Shown: one piece after another, positions 53,001 through 60,513 of the stretch | Numbering within the stretch: position 1 is the first letter of the stretch | Layout: every line of letters starts with the position of its first letter | Assembly: GCA_028752905.1 (NCBI GenBank) | Contig: JAQNBH010000011.1 | Span: 1,327,879-1,391,878, forward strand | DNA length: 64,000 nucleotides | DNA from: Cladorhizidae sp. MBARI D1340-BT2 | Taxonomy: Eukaryota > Porifera > Demospongiae > Poecilosclerida > Cladorhizidae | Direction: 5' to 3' | Notes under the pieces: model-generated | Told to the model about the DNA's origin: nothing | The model's input: only the letters and a program-made list of their open reading frames with translations | Database searches by the model: none | Translations under genes and position numbers: made by a program

Positions 53001-56000
53001 TTTTAGAGGTTGCTGAAGATGGAGCACTTTCCTGGCAGCAGAAGACCAATGGGTTAGCTCACTTGCATGCCCCCCGCCCACTTGCATGTCCCCTGCCGCC
53101 ACTTGAGGAGAACAACATCTTGATCCTCAGAATGGATCTTGGGATGATTTAGCGAGGCAACTAGCGAGTTCAGTTGTCAGACATTAGAATTAACTACAAA
53201 AGGAAACACTAATCAAGGTCAGGAGATGTCGACTGAACTCCACGTACCCTGAAGGAGGAAGATGACCTGGCTTGCCTCGAATATAGCTCAAGGTTTCTGT
53301 GAGTCATTAACACATTCTTCCCATGAAATTATTGGATGTCAGGCTGAAGACAGTTTATGGCATGGGAATGCTATTGTTGCTGCCTTGGTTGTACCAGTGA
53401 AGCACTGCAAGAGGACTGGATAATGAGAAGAGTGAATTACAGCATGAAGGATAGCTATAATTTCAAAGCAGTCATTATCAGTGGTCCATCTCACTCCAAT
53501 TTATAGGCAGCTTTTACAAAGTTTTCTCTAAGATCAATGCCAGTCACTGTCAGCGTGGAACTTTGATGGGGTTCTGCACTAGTCTAAGTGTAGTCTGCAC
53601 CTCATGTGGTACATTTGATATCATTATGGAGTTTTATGGAGTTCTGTGGACACATCGCAAATGCTGCTGCCGGCTGCTGTTGGGCTTGGCTGATACATGC
53701 AGCATAAGACTTCATTTTGGACAGGAATATCTGACACCAAGATTAAAAAAATAAATATTATGCCCATTTCAACATTAGGCCCAAATGAAAGCCCAGGCCC
53801 AAAGAATAGGCTTCTTATTGTACCATGGGTCTAGAGGCAACTGGTGCCCATCCCACCTACCCAGCTGATTGCTTAGGTGAAGATCACCCATGGGTTACTA
53901 TCATGCTACATTGATTGAACCAGTTCAAAGTTCAACTCCTCAAGGTGCGTGATTGATTTAATATAGACTAAATAAAGGTTGATTTAGTCCATCAAAAACT
54001 CAAGAATCACCCAAAGAGAAAGAGATGTATGCAGGGTGGGGAAGGGGATAATAATCAGGTGCACGACCTTGTGAGTGGTGTTGTGGCAACATTGTATCTC
54101 TCAGTCAGGCACAGAGACCCTCCCTCGCTCGCTCGCTGCTACGTACCCACCTGTGAAGACAGCTCGCTGCTACATACCCACCTGTGAAGACAGCTACCCT
54201 CCCTCGCTGCTACATACCCAACTGTGAAGACAGCTACCTTCCCTCGCTGCCACATACCCACCTGTGAAGACAGCTACCCTCCCTCGCTGCTACGTACCCA
54301 ACTGTGAAGACAGCTACCTTCCCTCGCTGCTACATACCCACCTGTGAAGACAGCTACCCTCCCTCGCTGCTACATACCCACCTGTGAAGACAGCTACCCT
54401 CCCTCGCTGCTACATACCCACCTGTGAAGACAGCTACCACCGTGTAATAGAAGAGAAGGAAGGAGGTACAGAGTGGAGCCCTGAAGGTGCCGCTGGTAGC
54501 CCCACGTTCAAGCTCGGCCAACCCCACCTCTCTACTCCCAGAGAATCCTACAAACTCTAATAACTTAAGGATCCGTGCTGGCAACAAGGAGAGGAACTGA
54601 GGTCAAGGTGCAGGAGGAGAGAGAGAAACCAAATAAAAATACAACATAACAACAATAACAATAACAGCAGCGACAACAACAGCAGCAGCGACAATAACAG
54701 CAGCGACAACAACAACAGCAACAACAACAGAAGCAACAAGGACAGCAGCGACAACAACAACAGCAGCGACAACAACAGCAACAACAACAACAACAGCGAC
54801 AACAACAACAGCAACAACAACAGCAGCGACAACAACAGCAGCGACATAATAATAGTAACAATGATAGCAATAAAAACAATTGTAACAGCAATAGCAACAA
54901 CAACAGTAACAAGGCATAACAGGATACAGACCTCTTCCCTCATGGATCTCCGACCGCCCATCAAGGTTGGTGGTGCTTCTGATCTACTAAATTTGGTGTC
55001 CTGCGACACTTTCCTCAAGAGATATGGACAAAAGAAGATTTCTCACCTTTCTCTCACTGTGACCTGGACCTTGACCTTTTGAAATTTAATTGTTCCATGG
55101 TACACACTTAATCGGCCTACCAAGTTTGGTAAAGTTTGGCAAGCTGTTTTTGCATTACTCGTTTACACACGCGAGCGAGCGAGCGCAGACAAACGAACAC
55201 ACAAACAGAGAGGAGCAAAAACAATAGCTGGCACTCGATGGCGTGGGCAGAGTGGCAACAGTGACGCAACATTGCACCCAAACAGAACCAGAGGAAACCT
55301 GCTAGACACACCCATATACATATTCACTGCAACAGTTGACTCTCCCAGTGAAATTAGGGCAGATTAATAGGTTCCTGTTCTGGAAGAGCATAAATAAAGC
55401 TCCTGTTGACCCCGAATACAGACATGTGAACCCAGCGAGAGTGAGGCCCGCGCAGACGTACGTCACTGCAAGGCTTAATGTTGGCCCAACTTCACTTACT
55501 GAGCCTGGACTGGATAGGTAATTCCTTCACCTATGGACATAAATTGCTTGGAGAGCAGCCGATTATAGCTAGCAGCACTTGTAATGACTAAGTATAGAAC
55601 TAACGAGATTAGAGCGAGCCAACGACCAAATAAACAAACCTAATCTAATGCCAGCCCTCTTTCAATGAACACACCAACCAGTTAGCTACACAATGACAAG
55701 AGCTGGATGCAGCAGCTGCTTGTAAAACACAGCCAGCCAGCTGTAGTCTATTAAAAACTGAAACCCTGCTCGTTAAGTAGATCAGCAACAACATTTGTGT
55801 ACCACCTATACATAGTATATATATATATATATATAACAGTCCAAAGTAGAAATCTCCATTAAAAAAAAAAAGAGATTATTGATGCATTATATCAGGATAG
55901 TCTTCATCCCTGCAGTCTCAGGGCTCAATTCTGTTCACACGCTCACCCACGCTTGACCTAAGTGTCACACCTTGGGTTTCATTTAGCTAATAGAGTGTCC

Positions 56001-59000
56001 GCTCGTTCAAGATTTTTAACGTGCAACACCACTGATCGCTGACTTACCTTGTTGCTCTTCATTTGTACTCTACTTGGGTGGGTAAAGCAAGGTAATGTGT
56101 ATTGCTAGCTGCTTGGGTATGTAAAGCAAGGTAATGGTGTATTGCTAGCTAATTACTCTGCTTGGGTATGTAAAGCAAGGTAATGGTGTATTGCTAGCTA
56201 ATTACTCTGCTTGGGTATATAAAGCAAGGTAATGGTGTATTGCTAGCTAATTACTCTGCTTGGGTGGGTAAAGCAAGGTAATGGTGTATTGCTAGCTAAT
56301 TACTCTGCTTGGGTATGTAAAGCAAGGTAATGGTGTATTGCTATTACTCTGCTTGGGTGGGTAAAGCAAGGTAATGGTGTATTGCTAGCTAATTACTCTG
56401 CTTGGGTATGTAAATGGTATATTGCTAGCTAATTACTCTGCTTGGGTATGTAAAGCAAGGTAATGGTATATTGCTAGTTATTACTCTGCTTGGGTATGTA
56501 AAGCAAGTTAATTATGTAAAGCAAGGTAATGGTATATTGCTAGTTATTACTCTGCTTGGGTATGTAAAGCAAGTTAATTATGTAAAGCAAGGTAATGGTA
56601 TATTGCTAGTTATTACTCTGCTTGGGTATGTAAAGCAAGGTAATGGTATATTGCTAGTTAATTACTCTGCTTGGGTATGTAAAGCAACGTAATTATGTAA
56701 AGCAAGGTAATGGTATATTGCTAGTTCATTAGTATTAGTTAGCAGAATAATAACAACATTCTAGTTATTTGCTAGCTTGTCCTGGCAGTTTCAATACTTA
56801 GCTGTTTCTTAATTGCTTAGTAGTTTGGCTGACATGTGAGTAAGGAATTGTGTATTGTTAGCTGGATGACAAGGAGGAGCTAAATATGGAGATTTCACAT
56901 TTTGGTGCACATTAATTTAACTGCACTGGAGTTAGGTGTGAGCATGGAAGAGGGGACATCCAGCCTTAGGAGTGTGCCCTTGATAATGTGAGGTGAGGGC
57001 ATGGAAGAGGAGACATCCAGCCTTAGGAGTGTGCCCTTGATAATGTGAGGTGTGGGCATGGAAGAGGGGACATCCAGCCTTAGGAGTGTGCCCTTGATAA
57101 TGTGAGGTGTGGGTATGGAAGAGGAGACATCCAGCCTTAGGAGTGTGCCCTTGATAATGTGAGGTGAGGGCATGGAAGAGGAGACATCCAGCCTTAGGAG
57201 TGTGCCCTTGATAATGTGAGGTGAGGGCATGGAAGAGGAGACATCCAGCCTTAGGAGTGTGCCCTTGATAATGTGAGGTGTGGGCATGGAAGAGGAGACA
57301 TCCAGCCTTCCTTGCCCTTGATAATGTGAGGTGAGGGCATGGAAGAGGAGACATCCAGCCTTAGGAGTGTGCCCTTGATAATGTGAGGTGAGGGCATGGA
57401 AGAGGAGACATCCAGCCTTAGGAGTGTGCCCTTGATAATGTGAGGTGAGGGCATGGAAGAGGAGACATCCAGCCTTAGGAGTGTGCCCTTGATAATGTGA
57501 GGTGTGGGCATGGAAGAGGGGACATCCAGCCTTAGGAGTGTGCCCTTGATAATGTGAGGTGAGGGCATGGAAGAGGAGACATCCAGCCTTAGGAGTGTGC
57601 CCTTGATAATGTGAGGTGAGGGCATGGAAGAGGAGACATCCAGCCTTAGGAGTGTGCCCTTGATAATGTGAGGTGAGGGCATGGAAGAGGAGACATCCAT
57701 CCTTAGGAGTGTGCCCTTGATAATGTGAGGTGAGGGCATGGAAGAGGGGACATCCAGCCTTAGGAGTGTGCCCTTGATTCCATTTGGCGCTTTTCCATCT
57801 CAACACCACTTTTGTTAACTAAGTGTAAGAATTGGTGGCCACTTCAGCTCATATTTGATGACTCTGTAGATGCAAATGTGCGGCCATGATGCATTCCTAG
57901 CAGAAGAGGAAGTTATTGTGGGCATCCCGTGCATCCCGTACATTCTGGCAAAGCCACCGAGTCTGAGCTGATGAAAGTAAAATGATATCACTGTTTTATT
58001 ATTGTGCACACATTACCTGTAAAGTTCTGGTGTGTTATCTAGAACTTGACAGTATGGCAGATAGGGCAAGGACTGGGTGAAGTGTGTTTGTAGTGCCATA
58101 TTGAGACAGTACAGATGGGGCAAGGACTAGGTGAGTGTGTTTGCCATACAGTACAGATGGGGCAAGGACTGGGTGAGTGTGTTTGCCATACAGTACAGAT
58201 GGGGCAAGGACTGGGTGAGTGTGTTTGCCATACAGTACAGACGGGGCAAGGACTGGGTGAGTGTGTTTGCCATACAGTACAGATGGGGCAAAGAGTGTGT
58301 GAAGTGTGTTTGCCATACAGTACAGATGGGGCAAGGACTGGGTGAGTGTGTTTGCCATACAGTACAGATGGGGCAAAGAGTAGTGTGTTTGTGCCCTATT
58401 GATAGACTTCTCCACCAAGAACTGGTGTTCTGTTACTTGAGAATGGGAGAGGCTATCCTTTTTCTTTGAGGGTCTATCCTTTTTCTTTGAGGGTCTGTGC
58501 TATGCTTGCTGACAGCAGGAAACTATTGGTTGAGAGAGTGGTTGCAAAAGAACTTACGTCCATGCCTGGAACCGGGGCAGAGGTTGTGCTGAAAGATGAG
58601 GAGTTTTCTTCTGTGAAATTTCGGATGCTTCAGGCTCTACATTCACTCGCCACTCTCATTGGAAACGGACTCCACGGAGGAAGCATAGCAAACATTTTGA
58701 GCGGCTGTTGACAAGAAAATTAGAGTTTTCCCCCCTGCAGCTCTTCGGAATAGTGTACCCATTGCAAACTTGAATGTGGATCATCATTGGGACTACCTCC
58801 GAGTCTGTAAAGTCAATAAAAGAGTGTTTTGTGCGGATTTCTAGTCGCGGCATTTCAAGTGCATTTTTCTCAATCATTGAATTTGGATAATCTACTTGGC
58901 ACACATATATCATATATATACTATATTGTCCTATATCTCAGTGTCACATGGTTTGTGATATATATATATACATATTGTCCTATATCTCAGTGTCAAATGG

Positions 59001-60512
59001 TTTGTGATATATATATATACATATTGTCCTATATCTCATCATCACATGGTTTGTGATATATATATATATATAGATATATAATATCTCATTGTCACATGGT
59101 TTGTGATATATATATACATATTGTCCTATATCTCATAGTCACATGGTTTTTGATATATATATATAATATATATATATATTGTCCTATAACTCAGTGTCAC
59201 ATGGTTTGATATATATATATATTATAATATATATATATTGTGCTATATCTCAGTGTCACATGGTTTGTGATATACATATATATATATATATATATACATA
59301 TATATATGATATAATATATAAATATATACATATAATATATATATTGTCCTATAACTCAGGCACATGGTGTATGATATACATATATGATATATAAATATAT
59401 ATATATAATATATATATTGTCCTATAACTCAGTGTCACATGGTTTGATATATATATATATATAATATATTGTGCTATATCTCAGTATCACATGGTTTGTG
59501 ATATATATATATATATATATATAAATATATATATATTATATATATATTGTCCTATAACTCAGTGTCACATGGTTTGTGATATATATATATATTGTCCTAC
59601 TGTATATCTAGTGTCACATGGTTTGTGATATATATATATACTGTATATATATATTGTCCTATATCTAGTGTCATATGGCTTGTGACTGTCCACTATTATA
59701 TGATGGGAAGATGAACCAGGCTCTGACAAGAGAAATCCAAAATATTCCCGGGCAACCGAGGATGTGAGGCTGACATCACAACTGCAGGATATCAAATGTT
59801 GGGTTCATCTGCCTCCATTAAAGGCCAGCTAGCAGCAGAAGGCCTGCTCACAGAGGATATGAGGATGGGCTTCCAGTTCATCTTCCTCCATTAAAGGCCA
59901 GCTAGAAGCAGAAGGCCTGCACATAGAGGATATGAGGATGGGCTTCCAGTTCATCTTCCTCCATTAAAGGCCAGCTAGAAGCAGAAGGCCTGCACATAGA
60001 GGATGGGCTTCCAGTTCATCTTCCTCCATTAAAGGCCAGCTAGCAACAGAAGGCCGCCTGCACACAGAGGATATGAGGATGGGCTTCCAGTTCATCTTCC
60101 TCCATTAAAGGCCAGCTAGAAGCAGAAGGCCTGCTCACAGAGGATATGAGGATGGGCTTCCAGTTCATCTTCCTCCATTAAAGGCCAGCTGAAGGCCTGC
60201 ACACAGAGGATATGAGGATGGGCTTCCAGTTTCCTACTACAAGCACAGGAAATGATATTGTCAGGTTCATGCCCCCGCCCTCCCACTAAAGGTCGTAGTG
60301 GTGGTCGTGGCAACGTGGAGTGTAAGTAATTGGCTAACTTGGTTACTGTTGCTAACGTATCTGACTGACAGGTGTGGTTGAGGGTGCAAAGCTTCTCAGG
60401 GTTACAGATCACTCACCAGATTAAAGCAGCCATAACCCATGCGCACACCTGCTGCAAAAGTGGCATCCACTTCCAGACCTTCTTGTTGGCATGTATCAAG
60501 CCAGTGGTACAG
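22994..60512 (-). CDS. TTC39-family tetratricopeptide protein, 3' part of gene (12 exons, 434 codons)
   Basis: Exons from 5' to 3': 60512-60417, 54596-54422, 39655-39591, 38397-38338, 30966-30875, 30779-30710, 30043-29847, 26345-26231, 25329-25218, 25069-24952, 23670-23551, 23078-22994. Lengths add to 1305 bp, all splices are in phase, and the last exon ends in TGA. The protein matches the TTC39 (DUF3808/Iml2-like) family along its whole length: GCFNLFLSLLPARILKLLEF, EFVGFSGSREVGLAEL, RAPLCTSFLLFYYT, FNGRVAAMKGN, YWWELSWC, VPHLKQRIAGKS, ASAELGLLLIETGEIEEAEK and ENRIHFRIH. Human TTC39 proteins have ~570-610 residues, so roughly the first quarter to third should lie beyond 64 kb. TTC39B in mammals promotes turnover of the lipid regulator LXR, and yeast Iml2 is linked to lipid droplets; the role here is inferred. 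Which of TTC39A/B/C is closest cannot be decided. Introns range from 95 bp to 14.8 kb and are filled with tandem repeats. Confidence 0.93.
23135..23216. repeat. Dispersed repeat, copy 1 (in TTC39 intron k-l)
   Basis: The stretch cagatactccgcaagctttg followed by tctaggttaaaacttcagtcctg is ~90% identical to 24,765-24,846, same orientation. Both copies read in one plus-strand frame as DTPQALSR(L/F)KLQSCWVTLISL, so it may be a short piece of a transposon ORF. Confidence 0.65.
23551..23670 (-). CDS. TTC39 exon k
   Basis: 120 bp: SEKLLEHDKYTIPAASAELG then LLLIETGEIEEAEKRLLAA, ending phase 2. Acceptor ccatttttag, donor CTCG|gtgagt. Matches YDHYLxPxALLELxLLxxExxxxEEAxKLLExA of the family. Confidence 0.95.
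24170..24402. repeat. Minisatellite, ~18-20 bp unit, intron j-k
   Basis: About twelve degenerate copies of agccaggaccacttc with ta or ca insertions and gg/gc changes. The region is open on the minus strand as a tryptophan-rich pseudo-frame. Confidence 0.88.
24765..24846. repeat. Dispersed repeat, copy 2 (in TTC39 intron j-k)
   Basis: Second copy of the ~80 bp sequence at 23,135. Neither copy has terminal repeats I can define. Both end abruptly after catctctctcg. Confidence 0.65.
24952..25069 (-). CDS. TTC39 exon j
   Basis: 118 bp: GNPCYEGDWCVASLMKGSIL then RVLGRYDPAKVTLLNVIA. Acceptor tgcttgattag, donor GCCAA|gtaggc. Matches the family's ECLxxLLKGxxLxxLGxxxxA TPR helix. The donor (gtaggc) is weaker than the others but gives the only in-frame join. 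Confidence 0.9.
25218..25329 (-). CDS. TTC39 exon i
   Basis: 112 bp: ELIYSHNAFLLLKENPALLQ and on to VVVEQTK. Acceptor gctcatcttag, donor AAAG|gtgaat. Equivalent to the ELMYIWNGxxxxxKxPxL helix of the family. Confidence 0.92.
26231..26345 (-). CDS. TTC39 exon h
   Basis: 115 bp: NVPHLKQRIAGKSISIEKF and on to DKLPLCGM. Acceptor aacgtgcag, donor ATG|gtaagt. VPxLKQxIAGKSxxxEKF is the strongest family signature. Confidence 0.95.
26346..29846 (-). other. TTC39 intron g-h, 3.5 kb, no recognisable insert
   Basis: Contains an (AT)n run at 27,688-27,707, (CA)n near 28,222-28,235, and a tandem pair of a ~38-bp segment (ggaggtgtggtcacacacat) at 28,610 and 28,664. Two plausible-looking frames at 26.55-27.1 kb (minus) were checked and are not TTC39 exons. 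Confidence 0.55.
29847..30043 (-). CDS. TTC39 exon g
   Basis: 65 codons plus two bases, starting ASFLYMKASFLLMERRHSS and ending DKDIATMM. Acceptor cctttcttgcag, donor ATGAA|gtgagt. The middle (serine-rich, SSLSSSPQVAGLAGGH) is a variable loop that is longer than in my memory of the vertebrate proteins. The preceding intron ends in a ~200-base expanded polypyrimidine tract. Confidence 0.88.
30046..30265 (-). repeat. Expanded polypyrimidine tract at the exon g acceptor
   Basis: On the coding (minus) strand this is ~220 bases of CTCC/TTCTCC pyrimidine repeat that ends directly at the acceptor (cctttcttgcag) of exon g. On the plus strand it is a G/A minisatellite (gaggagaggaggagaaagga). It thus occupies the position of a normal ~20-base polypyrimidine tract. 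Confidence 0.8.
30710..30779 (-). CDS. TTC39 exon f
   Basis: 70 bp completing a cysteine codon and coding LKAEWGEAAKYSALLYQESN then WSK. Acceptor acttactttcag, donor AAG|gttagt. Corresponds to the DWxxAxxYAxLLxxESxWSK segment of the family. Confidence 0.9.
30875..30966 (-). CDS. TTC39 exon e
   Basis: 92 bp: AILAFHTAIDSQDEWQQVRQ then LYWWELSWCH, ending phase 2. Acceptor ctacctcgcag, donor CACTG|gtgaga. The WxQxxxLxxWELxW motif is diagnostic for the TTC39 family. A 95-bp intron separates it from exon f. Confidence 0.92.
31286..31307 (+). repeat. Poly-G run, ~21 bases
   Basis: Uninterrupted G tract in intron d-e beside the start of the large 30-bp array. Similar single-base G or C runs occur at 22,284-22,302 and 51,249-51,271. 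Confidence 0.9.
31340..33957. repeat. Large minisatellite, 30/33 bp units, ~85 copies, intron d-e
   Basis: Basic unit agctctagagcagcagagga followed by tgaccaagcc. Variants (agaagagcagagcaggatg, agcagaggaggatg, agcagcagaggatg) nearly always change length by multiples of three. Higher-order blocks of about five variant units recur (for example at 32,080, 32,170, 32,430, 32,520, 33,090 and 33,190). Frames stay open for 721 residues on plus (MTKPALEQQR) and 842 on minus (SRAGLVILCC). With no splice or flanking coding support, I call it intronic repeat. Confidence 0.93.
34195..34632. repeat. Minisatellite, ~59/71 bp alternating units, ~7 copies, intron d-e
   Basis: Unit contains cgaaggccctcgagcagtgc, aggtgaagtggcacaggatt and a (CA)n tail. 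The segment ccagggatt is present once or twice per unit, giving two alternating unit lengths in a regular pattern. Confidence 0.93.
35645..37668. repeat. Minisatellite, 45 bp unit, ~45 copies, intron d-e
   Basis: Unit: acatagcacatgtgtgcatt, atatatacaactacaccatg, gatat. Differences are almost confined to the tatata/tatacaca segment and an extra tat. Because 45 is a multiple of three, long pseudo-frames open in all directions. The very low divergence suggests recent expansion. Confidence 0.95.
38338..38397 (-). CDS. TTC39 exon d
   Basis: Exactly 20 codons, phase 0 both ends: SMQFLYFNGRVAAMKGNIDQ. Acceptor tgtgttcccacag, donor CAG|gtatat. Matches the family's FLFFxxRxAxLKGxxxxA TPR helix. The upstream 75 bp are pyrimidine-rich on the coding strand. 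Confidence 0.88.
38398..38480 (-). repeat. Expanded polypyrimidine tract at the exon d acceptor
   Basis: Coding-strand reading is CTCTCCCATCTACCCTCTCTT-like pyrimidine sequence for ~75 bases up to the acceptor tgtgttcccacag. It is shorter and more interrupted than the tracts at exons a and g. Confidence 0.6.
39278..39428. repeat. G-rich purine minisatellite, ~19 bp unit, intron c-d
   Basis: About eight copies of gggagagaggagggtgggga. All-purine on plus and all-pyrimidine on the coding strand, ~170 bp downstream of the exon c donor. Confidence 0.92.
39591..39655 (-). CDS. TTC39 exon c
   Basis: 65 bp with acceptor ccttgtag and donor CGA|gtgagt. Completes a glycine codon from exon b and codes IHVNVEHVELLLRPQLEKYP, matching the family's TGxxxVxxAExLLxPxLxxxP segment between the conserved membrane-like helix and the TPR region. 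Confidence 0.88.
40890..41185. repeat. Degenerate ~60 bp repeat, ~5 copies
   Basis: Copies share cctgcctcaacccagtgtgg and tggtccagtgtg with variable spacers ending in ccccatagaattattgtcaa-like sequence. Much more diverged than the neighbouring arrays, so probably an older expansion. Confidence 0.75.
41655..42665. repeat. Minisatellite, ~43/46 bp unit, ~23 copies, intron b-c
   Basis: Unit: cccctggagctggtcagggt, gtccacactgctatcacagtg. Variants are gtctacactgcatcacagtg (two or three bases shorter), an extra gttggtc, and cctggaggtgg. All three plus-strand frames are open over ~360 residues because the unit carries no stop codon in that direction. No coding interpretation is needed. Confidence 0.93.
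42780..44790. other. Anonymous intronic sequence, ~2 kb
   Basis: No exon, RNA gene or tandem array is visible. Scattered frames under 80 residues carry no motif. It is the longest array-free stretch of this intron. Confidence 0.5.
44795..44975. repeat. Short tandem repeat, ~57 bp unit, 3 copies
   Basis: Three copies of tgtaatagcacgtgcagtag, acaccaacgaagccgacttcag with diverging edges. Confidence 0.8.
45165..46245. repeat. Minisatellite, ~51 bp unit, ~20 copies, intron b-c
   Basis: Unit: gaggttgaacactgatttat, agaggctaaacattgttatg, tatatatagaga. Length variation is in the (TA)n(GA)n part. Degenerate copies continue to ~46,450, and related gaggctaaatattaata motifs recur at 47,740-47,940, so the array once extended across the next minisatellite. 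Confidence 0.93.
46575..47465. repeat. Minisatellite, ~39/42 bp unit, ~23 copies, intron b-c
   Basis: Unit: catggcacggcacttgctac, agccaccatggccatgtgg. Alternates between -tgtgg- and -tgatgg- linkers. A ~270-bp block beginning near 46,700 is repeated near 47,150 (shared gcctccatggccatgtggcatgg landmarks), a higher-order duplication. It is inserted within the gaggctaaa repeat field. Confidence 0.93.
48348..48385. repeat. Perfect inverted repeat, 15-bp stem, 8-base loop
   Basis: gtgctggaagtgtgt (48,348-48,362) and acacacttccagcac (48,371-48,385) are exact reverse complements around the loop acacatac. It lies in a TTC39 intron, so a transcript of either strand could form the hairpin. There is no T-run and no conserved context to assign a function. 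Confidence 0.8.
48640..49060. repeat. Minisatellite, ~38 bp unit, ~11 copies, intron b-c
   Basis: Unit: ccttctctccagcagcatgg, tgagcacagtggcacgag. Alternates gagcacag/gagcgcact and gcacgag/gcagtg. Overlapping minus-strand pseudo-frames are repeat artefacts. Confidence 0.93.
50155..50690. repeat. Minisatellite, ~53 bp unit, 10 copies, intron b-c
   Basis: Unit: cagcagccctggcattatta, gatagcacattgccctagct, cctgtccaacct. Substitutions alternate (ccctgg/cactgg, ttatta/ttgtaa, attacc/attgcc) between copies. Confidence 0.93.
50945..51139 (-). pseudogene. Dispersed ORF family, copy 1 (signal-peptide-like start)
   Basis: Minus-strand frame starting MMWLLALVAASPRTASAREN, then WLHSYIVGMQRKDN and KTYANGGESTQHTNSIKSA. 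The first 17 residues look like a signal peptide. It is ~90% identical to an inverted copy at 63,280-63,500. Similarity stops near 50,940, where the frame runs on through unrelated sequence. It may be a truncated exon of a gene family or a piece of a mobile element. Function unknown. Confidence 0.5.
51249..51271 (+). repeat. Poly-C run, ~20 bases
   Basis: C tract in intron b-c, followed by cgcgacagctgtat. On the transcribed strand it reads as poly-G. Confidence 0.85.
52265..52725. repeat. Minisatellite, ~83 bp unit, 5-6 copies, intron b-c
   Basis: Unit includes agtgtgtgtccaccatttag, aatcatcagtctacatacat, acctgagctcctgcaggcag and ctaggcctgtgctacctgta. Copies are over 95% identical. Confidence 0.93.
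54118..54435 (-). repeat. 40 bp minisatellite that copies the exon b splice donor
   Basis: On the coding strand each unit reads tagctgtcttcacag|gtggg, tatgtagcagcgagggaggg: the last ~15 bases of exon b, the donor and the start of the intron. Unit junctions sit at plus positions 54,421 (authentic), 54,381, 54,341, 54,301, 54,261, 54,221, 54,181 and 54,150. Copies at 54,301 and 54,221 carry CACAG|TT instead of CACAG|GT and are dead; the other five extra copies keep an intact donor. Confidence 0.9.
54422..54596 (-). CDS. TTC39 exon b
   Basis: 58 codons plus one base, starting FLSLLPARIL and ending YYTVVAVFT. Acceptor ccttgacctcag, donor TTCACAG|gtgggt. This is the family's most conserved block (LLEFVGFSG). 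The exon-intron donor junction is itself the first unit of a 40 bp minisatellite that continues into the intron. Confidence 0.92.
54655..54915. repeat. (AAC/AGC/GAC)n microsatellite next to the exon b acceptor
   Basis: About 260 bp of aac, agc and gac triplets on plus (gttgctgtc on the coding strand), starting ~60 bases upstream of the exon b acceptor. The poly-Leu, poly-Cys and poly-Val frames are artefacts. Confidence 0.93.
56060..56735. repeat. Minisatellite, ~57 bp unit, ~12 copies, intron a-b
   Basis: Unit: tgcttgggtatgtaaagcaa, ggtaatggtgtattgctagc, taattactc. The right half carries an inserted taattatgtaaagcaagg in several copies, showing a second, shorter duplication step. Confidence 0.93.
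56935..57777. repeat. Minisatellite, 57 bp unit, ~15 copies, intron a-b
   Basis: Unit: gcatggaagaggagacatcc, agccttaggagtgtgccctt, gataatgtgaggtgagg. Differences are nearly confined to ggaga/gggga and tgaggg/tgtggg. One shortened copy at ~57,305 shifts the pseudo-frame. Confidence 0.95.
58055..58392. repeat. Minisatellite, ~46 bp unit, 7 copies, intron a-b
   Basis: Unit: acagatggggcaaggactgg, gtgagtgtgtttgccatacagt. The first and last copies are degenerate. Confidence 0.93.
58466..58711 (+). CDS. Doubtful ORF of unknown function in TTC39 intron a-b, opposite strand
   Basis: 81 codons with an ordinary, non-repetitive composition: LLVERVVAKELTSMPGTGAE, VVLKDEEFSSVKFRMLQALH, SLATLIGNGLHGGSIANIL. 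No domain is recognised. A tandem duplication of ggtctatcctttttctttga lies at its 5' edge. No splice sites fit clearly. It could be a decayed retrocopy or transposon fragment. Confidence 0.2.
   Translation: MRVYPFSLRVCAMLADSRKLLVERVVAKELTSMPGTGAEVVLKDEEFSSVKFRMLQALHSLATLIGNGLHGGSIANILSGC
58900..59690. repeat. AT-rich minisatellite with (TA)n cores, ~11 copies, intron a-b
   Basis: Unit: tgtcctatatctcagtgtca, catggtttgtgatatatata plus a variable (TA)n. The TA tracts are self-complementary and vary most in length. Confidence 0.92.
59800..60240. repeat. Minisatellite, ~72 bp unit, ~6 copies, intron a-b
   Basis: Unit: gaggatatgaggatgggctt, ccagttcatcttcctccatt, aaaggccagctagaagcaga, aggcctgcacaca. 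Two copies lack the gatatgag segment or the ctagaagcag segment. Confidence 0.93.
60417..60512 (-). CDS. TTC39 exon a (first exon in window)
   Basis: 32 codons, phase 0 at both ends, beginning LYHWLDTCQQEG and ending VRMGYGCFNL. The acceptor is ...ctctcacagacag and the donor is CTG|gtgagt. Preceding exons were searched for up to 64,000 without a convincing hit. The intron upstream begins with an extraordinary polypyrimidine tract (on the coding strand). Confidence 0.88.
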
Positions 60513-60513
60513 C

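Larger units (their letters stand above)
39656..54421 (-). other. TTC39 intron b-c, 14.8 kb, repeat-filled
   Basis: Holds at least eight tandem-repeat arrays (listed separately), a perfect hairpin at 48,348-48,385, one member of a dispersed ORF family at 50.9-51.1 kb, and anonymous stretches at 42.8-44.7, 49.3-50.1, 51.2-52.2 and 52.8-54.1 kb. I could not identify genes in those anonymous parts. Confidence 0.7.
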
